A stretch of DNA of 64,000 bases from Cephalotus follicularis (GCA_001972305.1 BDDD01000377.1:245973-309972), one strand, 5' to 3'; numbered from the stretch's first letter, positions 11,102 through 23,962 are shown. Notes: generated by a model from the letters alone, not told the origin. Numbers and translations are program-made.

Positions 11102-12539
11102 TTTCTGTTTTAATTTCAATTGGTTTTTAATTTCGGTTTTGGTGAATATTTTGGAATAATTAAAGTACCTAAAATTCTAGTTTAATTCCCCTCCCATGGT
11201 TGTTTTATAAAATAAAATATTATTTTCAAGAAACTAGGTTTTAAATAATCTAGTGGGAGGTTTACTAGAATGTCGGCGGACTTGTGGAATTATTTCAATT
11301 GGTCATCAGAAATTGAAATTACTTGTGTTTATTTAAAGTTTATAGTGGATGTAGATTTTAAATGTCTTATGAATGATGGTTGGCTATGAGACTGGACCTA
11401 GCTTTTGATTTCTTTTGTGGAAGGTTTAATTTGCTTTATTAACTTGTGATTTTATCTGGTTTGTAATATGGTTGCCTGCGAGCACCATTAATTCCTTATT
11501 TGCATTATTCTCTCTCTCTCTCTCTCCATGTGTATTCTATTCTTTATTTTTAAAATGTATTGTGGTAATTTCATTTTTGTAAACAAAGAAGAGAGAAATC
11601 GCAAAGGAGCGAGAAGAGTAAGTTCAAGGATTTTGCAAGACCAAGTGAAGGCCATGTATGCGTGGTGCATTTTGTAATAAAGTAGTTTTAAATAGTTCAC
11701 CTAGATCAAGTGATCACATTGGCTCATGTGATCACTCATAGATTTAGTCCCTGGTCAGGCCATTTTATTTCTAAGAGGGAAATACGTTGCATGAGATGGA
11801 TATTTTCTTTTTGCGAACAATCCAAACACGTCAAGCATGCTCAACCATCCAAATGGATTAGAAGATAATTAAATTTATCTAAAACTGCTTGTGGTAAATA
11901 TATGAAATTTGATGAGACCAAAATTCCTCCAACTTTTGAAATAATAAGTCCATAAGCGGTGGGGCATATGGTTGCCCTGTCGTTGGCCTTCCATAATTTT
12001 CATTGAATGGTGTGAACAAATTGGGGATAGCACTGCCAAAGCAAAGGTCCTTTGTATGACAATTATTATTCAATTTCAGTACTGGGGTAGCACTGGAACG
12101 AAATAACCATGTTTTGACATTCTAACAGGCCAAAATGTGTGGGTGTCAAAACAGGTTTATTTCTTTGATGATTGTGGGTCTGACTTATACCGGGTTCGTA
12201 CTATTGGCACAGCCAATGTTGTGGATTGTATGGGTCGTGAGGCCGAATCTTCTATCGGATCTTACATTTCAGGGGAAGAGCCTGAGAATGTAAATTGGTA
12301 CTCGTACCTACCTATTCAGGTATTATGGTTTGTTAGCCAAAGTTAAGGCTACAATATCAGGATAGATTCCGATCCCTACTAAGAGTCAAGAGGCTTCCCG
12401 AGTTCCACATTGGAGGTGTGGGATAAGATTAGAATAGTGGGAGAAGCTATAATTACAAAAGACCAAGGATTATGGTAATAACATAAATGGAATGATCTGT
12501 TAATATTCTCTCTCTCTTTCCTCTTATAGGTTGCTATTT
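11102..12539 (+). other. C1 untranslated leader, possible intron at its end
   Basis: About 1.4 kb with no gene. It is collinear with the C2 leader (26601-27942): both contain GAAGGCCATGTATGCGTGG and GGTACTCGTACCTACCTA-type segments. A donor-like CAG|GTATTATGG (GT at 12320) and a pyrimidine-rich acceptor CTCTTATAG|G (AG at 12538-12539) flank about 220 bp just before the gag region. Confidence 0.45.
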
Positions 12540-15500
12540 TCACATACTCGATTTAATACTCAAATGGTAGACTGCATGACAAATTCAACCACATTTGGAA
12601 CTCCTAAACTTGAACATCCAATTTTCACTGAATTGAAATGTGTTTAGAGTAACATTCGCATGAGCATTAGAGGCGCTCATGTCATGACTGAGATAACCCC
12701 GATATAGGGAATGATGTATCTGACCATCACAAGGCCTTGGTGGATAAGTGGTGGGACGATGATTATCAGGCTTGTAATCTTGCATTTGTTGGCACGGAGC
12801 GACAATTTTTATGCAGGTTATGCACTCACAGGCCTTGTGTGTCATGCTTACACAACTTGAGGAGTTGTATGGCACCCAATCGAGGAATGTAAAGGTAGAT
12901 TTTGACCAAGAGAGGTTGAGATCGTCTGTGATACCTGGATTTCCTACTTGAATAATCTCAAGGGGAGATAGATCAAGTGAATTTGAGTTCAAGAGGTGAA
13001 AACCCAAGGAAGAGGCAGCTAGTGCAAAGGGAATTCTATTCTAGAAAAATGATTAAAAGTTTTATACAGAGTTTGCCTACTTCCACGTGGGAAGCCAAGG
13101 CAATTGGAAGATATTGTAATATGTTTCTATAGTCCATAGCTAGAGATGCCTTGTGGTAAGGCACCTCTATATACTTTATCTAGCTTACGATGTAAGTTGA
13201 GCTTGAGTAAGGAACTCAGATTATGACACTAACATTGGTATCTCTATGCAAGGAGATAAGAGAAGCTAGGTAGCAAGGAGCTGTTAAAGCTGTGGATATA
13301 CGCTATAATGATCAGTCAAGGGATTCACACCTTTGTATAGGCGTAATGAATTGTTTAAATATTGTGAATGGATATATACTAAAACTGGATCCTTAAATAC
13401 AAAGAATATTGTAAGAAACATTATTTCGATTTGTATGAGATAAGCAAGGAGCTTGAATCATGGTAAATTCTATATTCTCATACATAGAAATATTCTAGTT
13501 AGTGCAAAAGGCACATGGATACAAAAGGATCTAAGTTTTAATCATTGTATTAATGATTCAATAAGGAACATATAATAAAAGATTACTGAGAGATAATGGG
13601 ACTTTCTCTCTAAATGGACATCTCTGAGGAAAAACCATGTGGAAATGGTATATCCGTATTCAGTTTATGGACTTTGTGGAAAGGATCTAGTCCATTAAAT
13701 CTTTTATACATCTTCCTATCTCCTTCTGGGTTATGCATTGCACAGGACAGTACTTATCAAAATCTAGATTCTTTGAAACTCGTCCCCTCCGATATCGATA
13801 GGATATCATATGATCAAGGAGATCATACATGGAGGAAACCTAGCCTAATCCATCAGTCGGTTAAAGGCTGTCCAACTTATATATGAAGGTGGAAACCTTC
13901 TAAGTTGGAGGCACAATCGAGACATTGCCGGCTTGTGGAATATTCTAAGAAGTGCTTAGGATATTATTTCTATCATCCCAGCAAACAAATATGGTTTTGT
14001 TTCTCGTACTACAAAATTCCTACGATAAGGAATACCTGATTGCAGGAAGCAGTGGGAGTTAGGTGAAACAAAAAGTGTTTCCACTAGGTAGAAACCCACT
14101 GAATGATAAGGAACTAGAGGTTGATTCCTATAAAGAAATTATTGTGAAAGGATCCCAATCTGAGATGGAATCTTAGTTAGGCACTCCTCTAGCGAGGAGA
14201 TCAGATAATGTTTTCGATAGCGCTTGAGACATAAGGTTTTCTCAATAAAGGCACTAACGAACCTAACGTTAGCGACATGACGAGCCTGTCAGCTATATGG
14301 AAACAGTAAAGTGCACTGATTCCAAGACATGGTAAGAGATCATGAAATCCGAAAGGACTCAATATACGCCTATCAAGTAAGGGACTTGGTATACGCACCC
14401 GAAGGCTTAAAACCCTATCAGATGCTAAGTAAATCTTCATGAGGAAGATTGGCGTTAATGGAAAAGGTTAAAACCTTTAAAGCGCAATTGGTCGCGAAAG
14501 GGTATACACTAAGACAAGAGGTCTATATATACCCTCTCAGATGCTAAGTAAATCTTCACGAGGATGATTGGCGTTAATGGAAAAGGTTAAAACCTTTAAA
14601 GCGCAATTGGTTGCGAAAGGGTATACACCAAGACAAGAGGTCTATATATACTGAGAACTTTCTCGACAGTCGCAAATGCTTAAGTCCATTCAGATATTGC
14701 TTGCAATTGCTGCTCATTATGGTAATGAGCTATGGAAAAAATGAATGTCAGGATTACCTTCCCCGAGGTCTATGTTGAATAGGACATTTATATGTTCCAA
14801 ACCAAGGAGGTTTACATTCATGGAGCATCAGCACATGGAGTGCAAAGCTCAAAAGGTCTATGACTTTAAGCAAGCATCCCATAGCTGAAATATCCATTTT
14901 GATTTTATCAAATATATTGATCAGCGTAATGTCTACCAGAAACAAGATAACCCAGAAATCACTTTCTTGATATTGTATATCGGTGACGTACTATACACAA
15001 AGGATGTTGTACGTATGTTGAAGTACAGTTATGCAAGAATTTTTTCGTAAAGGATTTGGGAAGGGCTTTCTATGTTTTAGAGAATGAAGATCTAAAGTGT
15101 AGATCGAGTAGATTGCTTGGACTTTCCCAAAGCCAGTACATCAGCAGAGAGCTGAAAAAATGGTGTGGAACGAATTCCATGTATGCCTTTCTGCCAATTA
15201 GCCAAGGAATTCACCTTTCCAAGAGTATGTCTTCCAAGACTTATGAGTAGAGGACACACCTGAATTTGTAATCTTATGCTTCGACAATATGCACCATCAT
15301 GTATGACGTACTTCGTATTGAGCCTGATGTCGATATGCCTAAGGGTTTTGCTAATCGATTTAAGCCCAGTCCCTGTAAGAGAAAATGGGACATTGTCAAG
15401 AGGATATAATGTCTGTGAAAGATTCAGGATTATTTTTTGATACATGGAGAAGATAGTGAATTGAGGCGTAAGAGTTGGGTCAACTCTAGTTTCAATTGTT

Positions 15501-15999
15501 ATCCGAATGATCACAAATCCATTTATGGATATGTGTTGGTCCTGAATGGAAGTGTTGTGCAAGTTGAAGGAGTTTGTGGCAGTCAAGGACTGTAGACTCC
15601 ACCATGGCATATGTGTATTTTGCAACCTGTGAAACCGGTTATGGTAGCTGGTTTTGTAGCAGAATTTCATTACGGAACTTTATGTGGTTCTATCCATCAT
15701 TATCCAGTTGTGCAGCATAAGGATGATGATGAGGCTTTGCACAAACCAAGGAACCTAGGTCTCATTACCGCCCAAACATATACAGCAACGGTATCATTTT
15801 GATCATGGAGATCATATATAAATGCAACGTTTCAAAAGAGATGTTATTGAGGAAATATAGGAGACATCATGAGGGTGGATGTCACCATGGAGAGAGTAGC
15901 GTGTGAAGCGAACTTAGCAGACCCACTTACCTATGATTTTACCAATTCAGTACTTGTGGGAGAGATGTACGATATGCTTAAGCTATAAGGTCTTCGTGG
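12540..15999 (+). pseudogene. C1 gag-pol remnant (Ty1/copia), heavily decayed
   Basis: No long frame survives. DNA alignment to C2 shows the order. A gag piece with CGCTCATGTCATGACTGAG is near 12670. An integrase piece around 13600-14000 is recognisable by CTTCTGGGTTATGCATTGCA and a stretch on AAACCTAGCCTAA. RT pieces lie around 14400-15200 and RNase H around 15450-15950. Many frameshifts, small deletions and stops are present. Apparent open frames such as 13614-13886 run through this region only by chance. Confidence 0.75.
14421..14658 (+). repeat. 119-bp tandem duplication inside the C1 RT region
   Basis: The segment starting GATGCTAAGTAAATCTTCA at 14421 is repeated from 14540 with only a few differences. 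C2 has a single copy at the matching place (around 33640-33740), so the duplication arose in C1 or its recent ancestor. Confidence 0.85.
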
Positions 16000-16005
16000 C
16001 TGTAG

Positions 16006-16020
16006 GGCCAAGTGGGAGAT
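16006..16020 (+). other. C1 polypurine tract
   Basis: The run GGCCAAGTGGGAGAT abuts the TGTTGG start of the 3' LTR. C2 has an almost identical tract before its 3' LTR. Confidence 0.8.
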
Positions 16021-18591
16021 TGTTGGAATTGGGTGTCCTTGCAAGCCACGAGAGGCTACATGTAACACTCTGATTCAGCGTTCTTAGTTCCAGTTATGTT
16101 CTATGTGCAAATTTATTTATATTGGCAAGAATATATGGCTTATCCCAACCAACCAAAAGGAACTTAATAATTATTCTTAATTAACTGTATGCCATATATT
16201 GCCCTATCACATTAAAGGGTTGGATTTCTCGCCAGGGAGGCCATGAGATTGAGATACTTATTCCCTGTGACTAAACTTGTTCCAAGTCATAGGTTCACAA
16301 TCTTTGGGCCATTTTAGAATCGTGATAAAGACTTGCAACATTACGCTTGCTCCCAAGGAGGGAGGATGGATCATCTCAGGGACCATTCGGTATTATCCTA
16401 AAGCTAATATGGGGTGCGTGCGCGGTTGCATGGTGCTGAATAGACCCACCAATAGGATCCCTATTTGGATAGTCTTTACCCATGCCAATAGGGGTTCCTA
16501 TGGTCTTGGTAGTGTATAGTCTATGGTGACTAGTAGGTCCACACCTACAATGTTCCTTTGACCTGAGCGGCTAGCTTGCATTGTATGGGGGCTTCTTGAC
16601 TTTGATTTCTGCCTTCCCCATCACTAGCCACATGCTGGCAAAAGGGTTTTCTTTGGGTCTTGTTGAAGCTGCATTGAGATGTATGAGCGAGCACGCAACA
16701 AGGAATCGCCACACCCGGGTAGAGGGTGACCAGCTCTATTTATCTATGTACATTGTAGACTTAAAATCCTGATCAGGTTATAGACAGACCAGAGACGGGG
16801 TAGTTTCCATGGGAGGTCTGTCATAGTCTCAGTGCGATCATAGATATTTAGTATCACGACGTAATCTATGGGTGACATTCCTCCAAACCCTTGACCGTTG
16901 ATCGGAGCTACGTATGATGAGGAAAACACTACACATATGCCGATGACTGGACAAATCGACTGGCTATTTGGTCCCTGATTGATAGACGTGGTAATACACG
17001 GATCTGGGGGATGACTGGAAATCACACCACGGCTATTCTAGTAGTCGATGACTATTAAAGTAGTCATACCAGATGATGGGGTGCTTTGGGAATTTATCAT
17101 CATACTGGAGATCAACAGGCTTTCGGGTCCCGCCCGAATATTGGAAAAGTGACGCATGCTGCACACATGCTCGCTTGGTGGTAAATCTAGTTTTTTAACT
17201 AGTACATACTAACTACACATTTGTGGTTTGTTCCTCTCTCCATATTTTGCCTTGTTAATATATTAAGAGTTTTAATGCCGGAGCATGATTTAATTTTATT
17301 AAATCAAAATTAAAGAGAGAGTCTGTAATTTAGATATGGGAGAAACACATTAAAATTGAAAGAGATTTTTTTTTTCAAGGAGAAAAGAGAAATGAGAGAG
17401 AGACAGAGACTTATTATTTATTAAGTCAAAAATTCATTTTATTACTATTTTTTTTTAAACTCTCTCTCACACTCTCTCTCGTCACACACACATTCTCTCC
17501 CCACAACTTGTGTGCCTTACAGGTGAGATAAGGCGTCAAGCGTAGGCATGCGCGATTCAACAGGGGAAGAAAACGGCGTTTCGCGCCGGTGACCGGGAGA
17601 AGGCGGGCATCCTTCTCTGGTATGTCTCCTTCCCTTCTCTTCCCATTTTATTCTTTTTCTTGTCCCTGGTGGCATGTTGTGTATTCTGTCGCCGCTTGCT
17701 CTGTCGTCTCTTTTCCACCACCGATGGTCTCAGTAGGTGGAGCATTCATTGCCCTACCTATTCCCCGTTGCTGATGGTCTTAGTAGGTGGAGCATTCATG
17801 GCTCTACCTATTCTGACCTTAGATTAGGTGATACCAACATTGCTTGGCTAGTTTTTCACACATCTGATTTGACCCTGTGAACTCAGTGGTTGTGCGCCAT
17901 GACTTTTCGTTCTGGCTCGAGTCACAGCGAGTCTTGTGTTGGGTTATGTAGACCGTGGTTTGTAGGTGCTGGTTGTGGCGGTGGGATGTCGAGGCGACCC
18001 TATTTTTGCCGGCGAGTTGACTCGTCGCGTTCCAGGCCGAGTCTCGCCGACTCTCGGCCACCAGTGTGTAGATCGGGTATTAGGCTTTCTTATATGTCAA
18101 GGCCGTTCAAGGGCGAGTTGACCGAGACTCATGGAGTCCAAACTCAGTGAGTGGCCGCCGTTGTTCGCCGACTTATAGGGTGTTTCTCGGTGAGTCTCCA
18201 CAAGCAATGGGTAGAGAGGATTTTTTGGAGTCCGGTGCTGTCAAAATCGGGCCTAACATGGACTGTCCGAAATGCGGCGATGGTACCTGTGATCGGCTGT
18301 TGCTATTGCAAGCGTGTAGCGGCAAAGTGGTGGAGCCTCCAACTGTGGTATGGTTGCTTCCCTTATGCTTTTATGTTTTTACTGTGTTTACGCTTTGTGG
18401 TTTTTACGTGCATCCTTTATTTCGTAATTGTTCATTTGAATATTAAACGAAGATCTTAGGCATATTGATTTGGTACTATGATGTCAATGTGAACCTTGAC
18501 TTGCTGTCTTGGTGTTTTTTGAAAAATTAAAATAATACATATTAGCATGCTAGGACCAAATCGACTGGGAACCCTTGCCAGGTTTCCAACA
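16021..18591 (+). repeat. C1 3' LTR
   Basis: 2,571 bp, TGTTGGAATTGG to GGTTTCCAACA. The first ~1.1 kb (to about 17200) is a U3 module shared with N1, C2 and C4. The middle is CT-rich (17456-17520). The last part has clustered GAGT/ACTC words (17917-18150). Open frames at 17589-17774 and 18151-18459 are not kept in the other LTR and are not called as genes. Confidence 0.9.
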
Positions 18592-20855
18592 ATAACTATG
18601 TCAAAATTAGTCCCAATAATGACCAAGGATCACTAATTAAACTATTCAAATGAACCACAAACCATTCCAAGCAAGAAGATGGTGGCGGGTTGAGCTAGGA
18701 TTTCACTAACCCTAGCTTGGCCTACACACTAAATGGGATAGGGTTTGAACACCAAAAACCCTAGTCCAAAGCCACAAAACATGACACCAAGAAGGGCCTT
18801 AGGGTTCCCAAATAGAACCCTAAAAGGGTCGACTAGGGTACCAATCCCTAGCCCCAAACCCTAGCCCAAAAACCAAACACAAAAAGGGATGAAGAAAAAT
18901 GATGTTTTAGGAACCATTCCCTAAGGTCTTTAACTCATTCCCTATGAGTGCTCCCTCTACACTTTTCCAAGCTACATGTAGCTCCAAAGATGCTTCAAAA
19001 AGGTACTGTCCAAGTCTTTGAATTGGAGGCTAAGAGTCTTTAAAAACCTAAACTAAATCACTGTAGGTAACTGTAAAGCACCTTGTGTGAATCACCTCTG
19101 CCTATAATGACTTTTGGGGTTAGGAGAAGATTGAGTGTTGCTCAACCTTTTGTGTGAGATTAATGAAGATTTTCCCTCTTTAAGATGCACTATAAATAAT
19201 AGCAATAAGAGAAAAAAAGGTAGAGAAGAGAGAGAAATTTTGGGACAAAGAGAGAAAAAAGTGTGCTAGAAATTGAGTAATGTGTGGTATGATGTAAGAC
19301 AAGAAATTTTGTCTTTCTTTCTCACTTTATATGGTAAAACCCAGCCTTCTAATCATGAAAACAAGGCTTACCATGCATTGTAAGTATACGCCATGCCCTT
19401 GCAAGAAAGTGCCCATGCTTGTGTAAGAGTTGCCCATACCTTTGCGTCATGACATTAAGTGAAAACACCCCATCACATGTGACACATTTTGAAGTTTGAA
19501 TTCCAAATTTTTGGGCATCTCTCAGGGGGCTTGGGGTAGCTTAATTGAAGCTTAATTAAGTCTCAATTTGGTGCCCATATGGTTAGGGTTGTGCCAAACC
19601 CTAGCCACTCGAAGCTCTCTCTCCAAGCTGCTTGTAAAACACTCCATGTGTTAACTTGTTCAACAGTCAACCTTTGACTATAATGTTTTATTATGGTGAT
19701 GGTTGGACAAATGTTCAACAAATAAAATATTCTCTGCAAAGTAACATCTCCCAGATGTTATTCTCTCACTAAATGACATGTCTCCTGAGATATCAACCTA
19801 TTCAAAAATCAAGCGGGACCCTGAAGCACGGTTGGCTCCCGGTACAACGATAAGTTACCCAGAACATCCCGCATTTTGGTATGACCATTCTAGTAGTCCC
19901 TGACTATCAAAATAGCCCTGGTATGATATCCAATAATCCTCTGGTTCCTTGGAACAAGGTTCCACGACTATCAGTCTTTAGTCCATTAACCGGTGCTTTG
20001 ATCCTATCTCGATTTGCATACAGTGTATCCCTCATCACACTAGGCTTCGACTGCAGACTAGGGTTTTGATAAATGCAAACCCTAGGTAATAGCGCGATAA
20101 CTATAAATCTGTGAACACAATAAGACTATCGGAATACCCCCATGGAAACCCCTCATTTTCGGTCTTCCTATGCCTTTCCAGGACTTTAAGAGTACATTGA
20201 TCACAAATAATATAGAGCCGTTCAACCTCGTTTCGGGTGTGACGATCCCATGTTGCGCCAACTCGCTCATACACCAATGTAGCTCCCCTAAATCCCAAAG
20301 ACAACCCTTTTGCATACTCGTGGCTAGAGCCCGGGAAGGCCGAATTTGAAGTCAAGGAGTTACTACATGATGCATTCCAGCCGCTCTGGTCTGGGGAAAC
20401 ATAGCAGGTCACGAATGGCCTACTAACCTCCATAGGCTATACACTACCGAGACAAATAGGAATCCTATTGACATAGGTAATGACCATCCAAATAAGTTTC
20501 CTATGGTGGGTCATTTCAGTGTAACATGCTTCTCGGCATGCACCCCGAATCAGCTTTAGGGTTATACCCAAATGACAATGAGATAGTCCATCCTTCACTG
20601 AACCCGGTAGCAAGCATAATACGACAAGTCTTAACGATACATCAATTACCCTAAGAAAGTGAACCTACAACATGGAACGTTTTGTCAGAAGGGAGTAAGG
20701 ATATCATTCTCGTAAGCTCCAAGGCACGAGATCCAATTGTTATAGGAATATGCACATAGAACATAAATGGAACTAAGACTGTATTAACTAGGAGTATAAC
20801 ACATAAATGTGTGCAGCCACCTCCTTTGGCTTGCAGGGACACCCCAAATTTAGTA
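18592..20855 (-). repeat. N1 3' LTR (left), truncated by C1
   Basis: Matches the pieces of the right LTR in order: telobox-rich part (18690-18870), the AAAATATTCT...ACATCTC segment near 19725-19760, and the U3 module (19750-20855, reverse of the C1/C2 U3). About 0.1 kb is missing on the left, lost behind C1. No gene; the 20101-20433 reading frame is discussed as a finding. Confidence 0.85.
18690..18870. repeat. Cluster of AAACCCTAG (telobox-like) words
   Basis: About eight copies of ACCCTAG/CTAGGGT-type words in both orientations within 180 bp. The other N1 LTR has a matching cluster at 22040-22205. Spacing is irregular, so this is not a telomeric array. Confidence 0.6.
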
Positions 20856-21832
20856 GTCTAGTCCCAAGTCTACCATCATGCATAAGATGTTCAAATAAAA
20901 ATATCCCATATATTTATTCGAATAAACACGTAATAATTTAATATTTAATGGCTTGTCAATTTAATTATCAGCGTACTTGAAATTCCACTCCCAATGGATA
21001 AATCAAAATCCAGTGTCCCTATTTATAGTTCCCAACTATATTTATAAATGCTCCCACCATTGGATTTATTTTGAGTGAAAATTGCAATTAAAAATTAGAA
21101 TAAACAAATATTTTTATTCCTCTTGAATAAATTGTGTAATATAAATGAACTATGTGCATAAGTGAATTAAATCTCTGTTTGAACGCTCTGGCATGTACCT
21201 GTCTAGTCCATGGAGTATTCCTGCTGGTATTTGTGCGAAGTCTGCATTGAAAAGCTCGCTGGAAGCTTGCAGGAAACATGTCGGTAACTTACAGTAATTA
21301 CGTTGGAAACTGTTAGTAAGAGTGCAGAATCTGCTAGAATCTTAGCATAAGCTGCCAGAAACTGTGCAACAATTCCTGCACTCAGACTATAACTAACTAG
21401 TCCAAGTTCCTGCATTCGTAACTGCCAGAAAATATGCACTTAATAGTACATAAAATATGTATAGAAAATTTGTACATAACCAATTTTCAAACAGAAATTT
21501 ATGTCACTTTTAAATACCCGTTCAATGACTTTTTAAGGCCCGTTTGAGATCCTAAATCATACATAAGTTTTGTTAGAATGCCTCTTGCATCATCAACCCC
21601 AAATGCCTTAATCTTTGGATAAAAAAACAATCCAAATAGTTAGTAATTTACAAAATTGCACCCAATTGGCAAAATCAACTAGAATTCGCACATTCCAATT
21701 GACCTAATTTTTGCCAATTTCACTCTAGGGTTGGAGTGTAACTTTTTTTCCAAATAAGAGAAGCATCAAAGCAAGCCACAAGACACTAAATTTAGGTTGA
21801 ATTTAAGCTAATTACATGGCTCTGATACCACT
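20856..21832 (-). other. N1 interior, non-coding
   Basis: Only 977 bp separate the two LTRs. I see no gag or pol similarity and no long frame. The bases next to the left LTR (minus strand ACTTGGGACTAGAC) stand in the place of a polypurine tract but are poor in purines. Confidence 0.75.
21819..21830 (-). other. N1 primer binding site
   Basis: The minus strand reads TGGTATCAGAGC, two bases inside the right LTR start at 21833. Confidence 0.9.
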
Positions 21833-22710
21833 TGTTGTGAAGGCTCTATGCATAAGAGAAGATTTGGGGACATTATGGTTCTATGTGACATTTAAAAAAA
21901 TTTCATTTATAAAGTCTCCAAGCAATGAGACTTCCTAAAAATATGTGCCCATAATTGTTCAAAATTGTCCAAAGATCACTAATGTAACTTTCAATTGAAC
22001 CAATTAAACATTCCAAGCAACATTAGGGGATGGGTAGGAGCTAGGGTTTCACTAACCCTAGTTTTGATCTCTCCAAAAATTGAGCTAGGGTTACACACCA
22101 AAACCCTAAGTCAATTCTTGAAAATCCTAAAGAGGCAAACCCTTAGGGTTTTCTAGGGTTCCATCCAAGGAACACTAGCATTCGACTAGGGTTACAAACC
22201 CTAGCCCAAAACCTGAAAGTTTCATCACCACAACAAAGAAGAAAATAGAATAAGATTATATGTCATTACCTAAGCCTTTTCACTCCTTCCTTCAAGTGCT
22301 CCCTCTACCTTTGAATCCAAGCTTCCATCTTCACAAAAACTTCTCCACAAATGACGGCCAGCAAGTCTTGGGAAAGGTTTGAGGCCTAAGTGTTTAATTC
22401 CTAAACTAATCTCCACGATATGTAAAGATATAATTCATTATGAAAACTATCTCAGCCTATAGTGAAGTTTTAGGGTGAAAAGAAGGTCGATTGACTTTCT
22501 CTCTTCAAGACCTTAAAGCTCTTTTTGTGTCCTCCAATGGAGAATACACATAAGGCCAAGAGAAGAGAAGAGAGAATGGAGAGAGATAGACTTTCCGATG
22601 GGTGAGAAGAAGAAAAAAAAAGATGTTAAAAGTGTATTGGTTAAGTCATGAATATTTTAAGTCTGTTAAGACTTTTCTAAACTTGTCCTTCAAGCTTAAG
22701 ACTTAACATT
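21833..22710 (-). repeat. N1 5' LTR, piece 1
   Basis: Begins TGTTGTGAAGGC on the plus strand and runs to the CACTA insertion D1. It includes the telobox-like cluster at 22040-22205 and matches 18592-19300 of the left LTR. Confidence 0.85.
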
Positions 22711-22726
22711 CACTACAAAAAAAAAG

Positions 22727-23200
22727 GCTTTTTGAAACGGAAAAAAACCGTTTCAAAAGGCCATTTTACCGTTTCAAAAACCCTTTTGAAACGGTTTTGA
22801 AACGGAAAAATGGAATTTCAAAAAAGTAGCGTATCAAAAGCCTTTTGAAACGGCAGAAACCGTTTCAAAAGCCTATTTTTTGAAATGGAAGCTTTTTCCG
22901 TTTCAAAAGGTCCACCTTTTGAAACGGAGGACTAACCGTTTCAAAAGGGTGAACTTTTGAAACGGCAGATTACCGTTTCAAAAGGGTGAACCTTTTGAAA
23001 CGGCATTGTCCGTTTCAAAAGGGTTAACCTTTTGAAACGGTATAGTACCGTTTCAAAAGGTGGACCTTTTGAAACGGCAAGGCCCGTTTCAAAAGGGTTA
23101 ACCTTTTGAAACGGTCTGTTTGTACCGTTTCAAAAGGGTTCAGGCCATTTTTTAATATCCGACACCCTTTGAAACGGAAATTCCGTTTCAAAAAGGTTTT
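22727..23200. repeat. D1 left subterminal array of CCGTTTCAAAAGG, alternating orientation
   Basis: About 25 copies of CCGTTTCAAAAGG or its complement CCTTTTGAAACGG, mostly alternating, so neighbours form 13-bp hairpin arms with 4-12-bp loops. CACTA subterminal repeats are known to bind the element's TNPA-type protein; here the word itself and its strict alternation are what the sequence shows. Confidence 0.9.
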
Positions 23201-23220
23201 TTTTTTTTTTTTTAAAAATG

Positions 23221-23322
23221 AGTGAAACCTGCATTGCATGACATTCAACCCAACATCCCTTCCCAATTTTAAATGAGTGAAACCTGCATTGCATGACATT
23301 CAACCCAACATCCCTTCCCAAT
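23221..23322 (+). repeat. D1 internal 55-bp direct repeat
   Basis: The segment AGTGAAACCTGCATTGCATG and its ~27-base continuation occur at 23221 and again at 23276, separated by TTTTAAATG-type filler. It is the only sizeable direct repeat in the D1 core. Confidence 0.85.
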
Positions 23323-23664
23323 ATGCCCAGAAATAATAGGCATCCAACAATTGAAACCAGCATTGCCACCTCACTATAATAACTTGAAACATATGAAATT
23401 CAACACAACATACCAAAATGTCACACCCGTTCCCTAAAACAATACTGAGAACGGATATGATGTTCCATATGACAACTTCCTTTCGGAAGTCACCATATGG
23501 TTTTTATAAAACTCACTTTAAACTTGGAAATCAAAAAAAAAAAGTTAAACGTTTCCAAGCCGTTGACAGTGACAGTGAGAGCAAGGTTGGTGTCACGGGT
23601 CAAAATGGAGAAGGGGCTAACGTTAGGTCTGCAGAAGAAAATGGGTAATTGGCAACATAAATGC

Positions 23665-23962
23665 GACCTTTTGAAACGAAAACGATAAACCGTTTCAAAT
23701 AGGCAGTACCTTTTGAAACGGATAGGATTCTACCGTTTCAAAAGGCACTATCCTTTTGAAACGGTAGAATCCTATCCGTTTCAAAAGGGTGAGTTTTTGA
23801 AACGGCAAATTCTCCCGTTTCAAAAGGTTAGGGGTTTTTGAAACGGTATGTACTCATCCGTTTCAAATACTATACCTTTTGAAACGGAGGACGCGGCCGT
23901 TTCAAAAGGATACCCTTTTGAAATGGCCGCGTCATCCGTTTCAAAAGGGTGCGTTTCAAATA
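23665..23962. repeat. D1 right subterminal array
   Basis: About 15 copies of the same 13-bp word in alternating orientation, ending in GCGTTTCAAATAACCC next to the terminal repeat. Fewer and slightly more varied than on the left. Confidence 0.88.

Larger units (their letters stand above)
1..18591 (+). mobile_element. C1: Ty1/copia LTR retrotransposon, 5' end outside the window
   Basis: The two LTRs match each other: window position 1 aligns near 17425, and 10375-11087 aligns with 17886-18591. Both LTRs end in the same GGTTTCCAACA. A PBS-like site follows the left LTR and a purine-rich AGTGGGAGAT precedes the right one. The order gag, protease, integrase, RT, RNase H is inferred by alignment with C2. 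The 5' LTR is split by G1. The bases after the 3' LTR are ATAAC, so a TSD copy of ATAAC is expected to the left of the window. The body is much more decayed than C2 or G1, so it is an old insertion. Confidence 0.85.

Noticed and set aside
12585..13007. 140-codon minus-strand frame in C1
   Set aside because: It is antisense to the decayed gag region identified by alignment to C2; no protein similarity seen.
17890..18459. Overlapping frames of 86-102 codons in the C1 3' LTR
   Set aside because: The matching stretch of the C1 5' LTR (10375-10955) gives different frames; LTR sequence, not a gene.
18690..18870. Interstitial telomere array
   Set aside because: AAACCCTAG words are in both orientations and irregularly spaced, and occur identically placed in both N1 LTRs.
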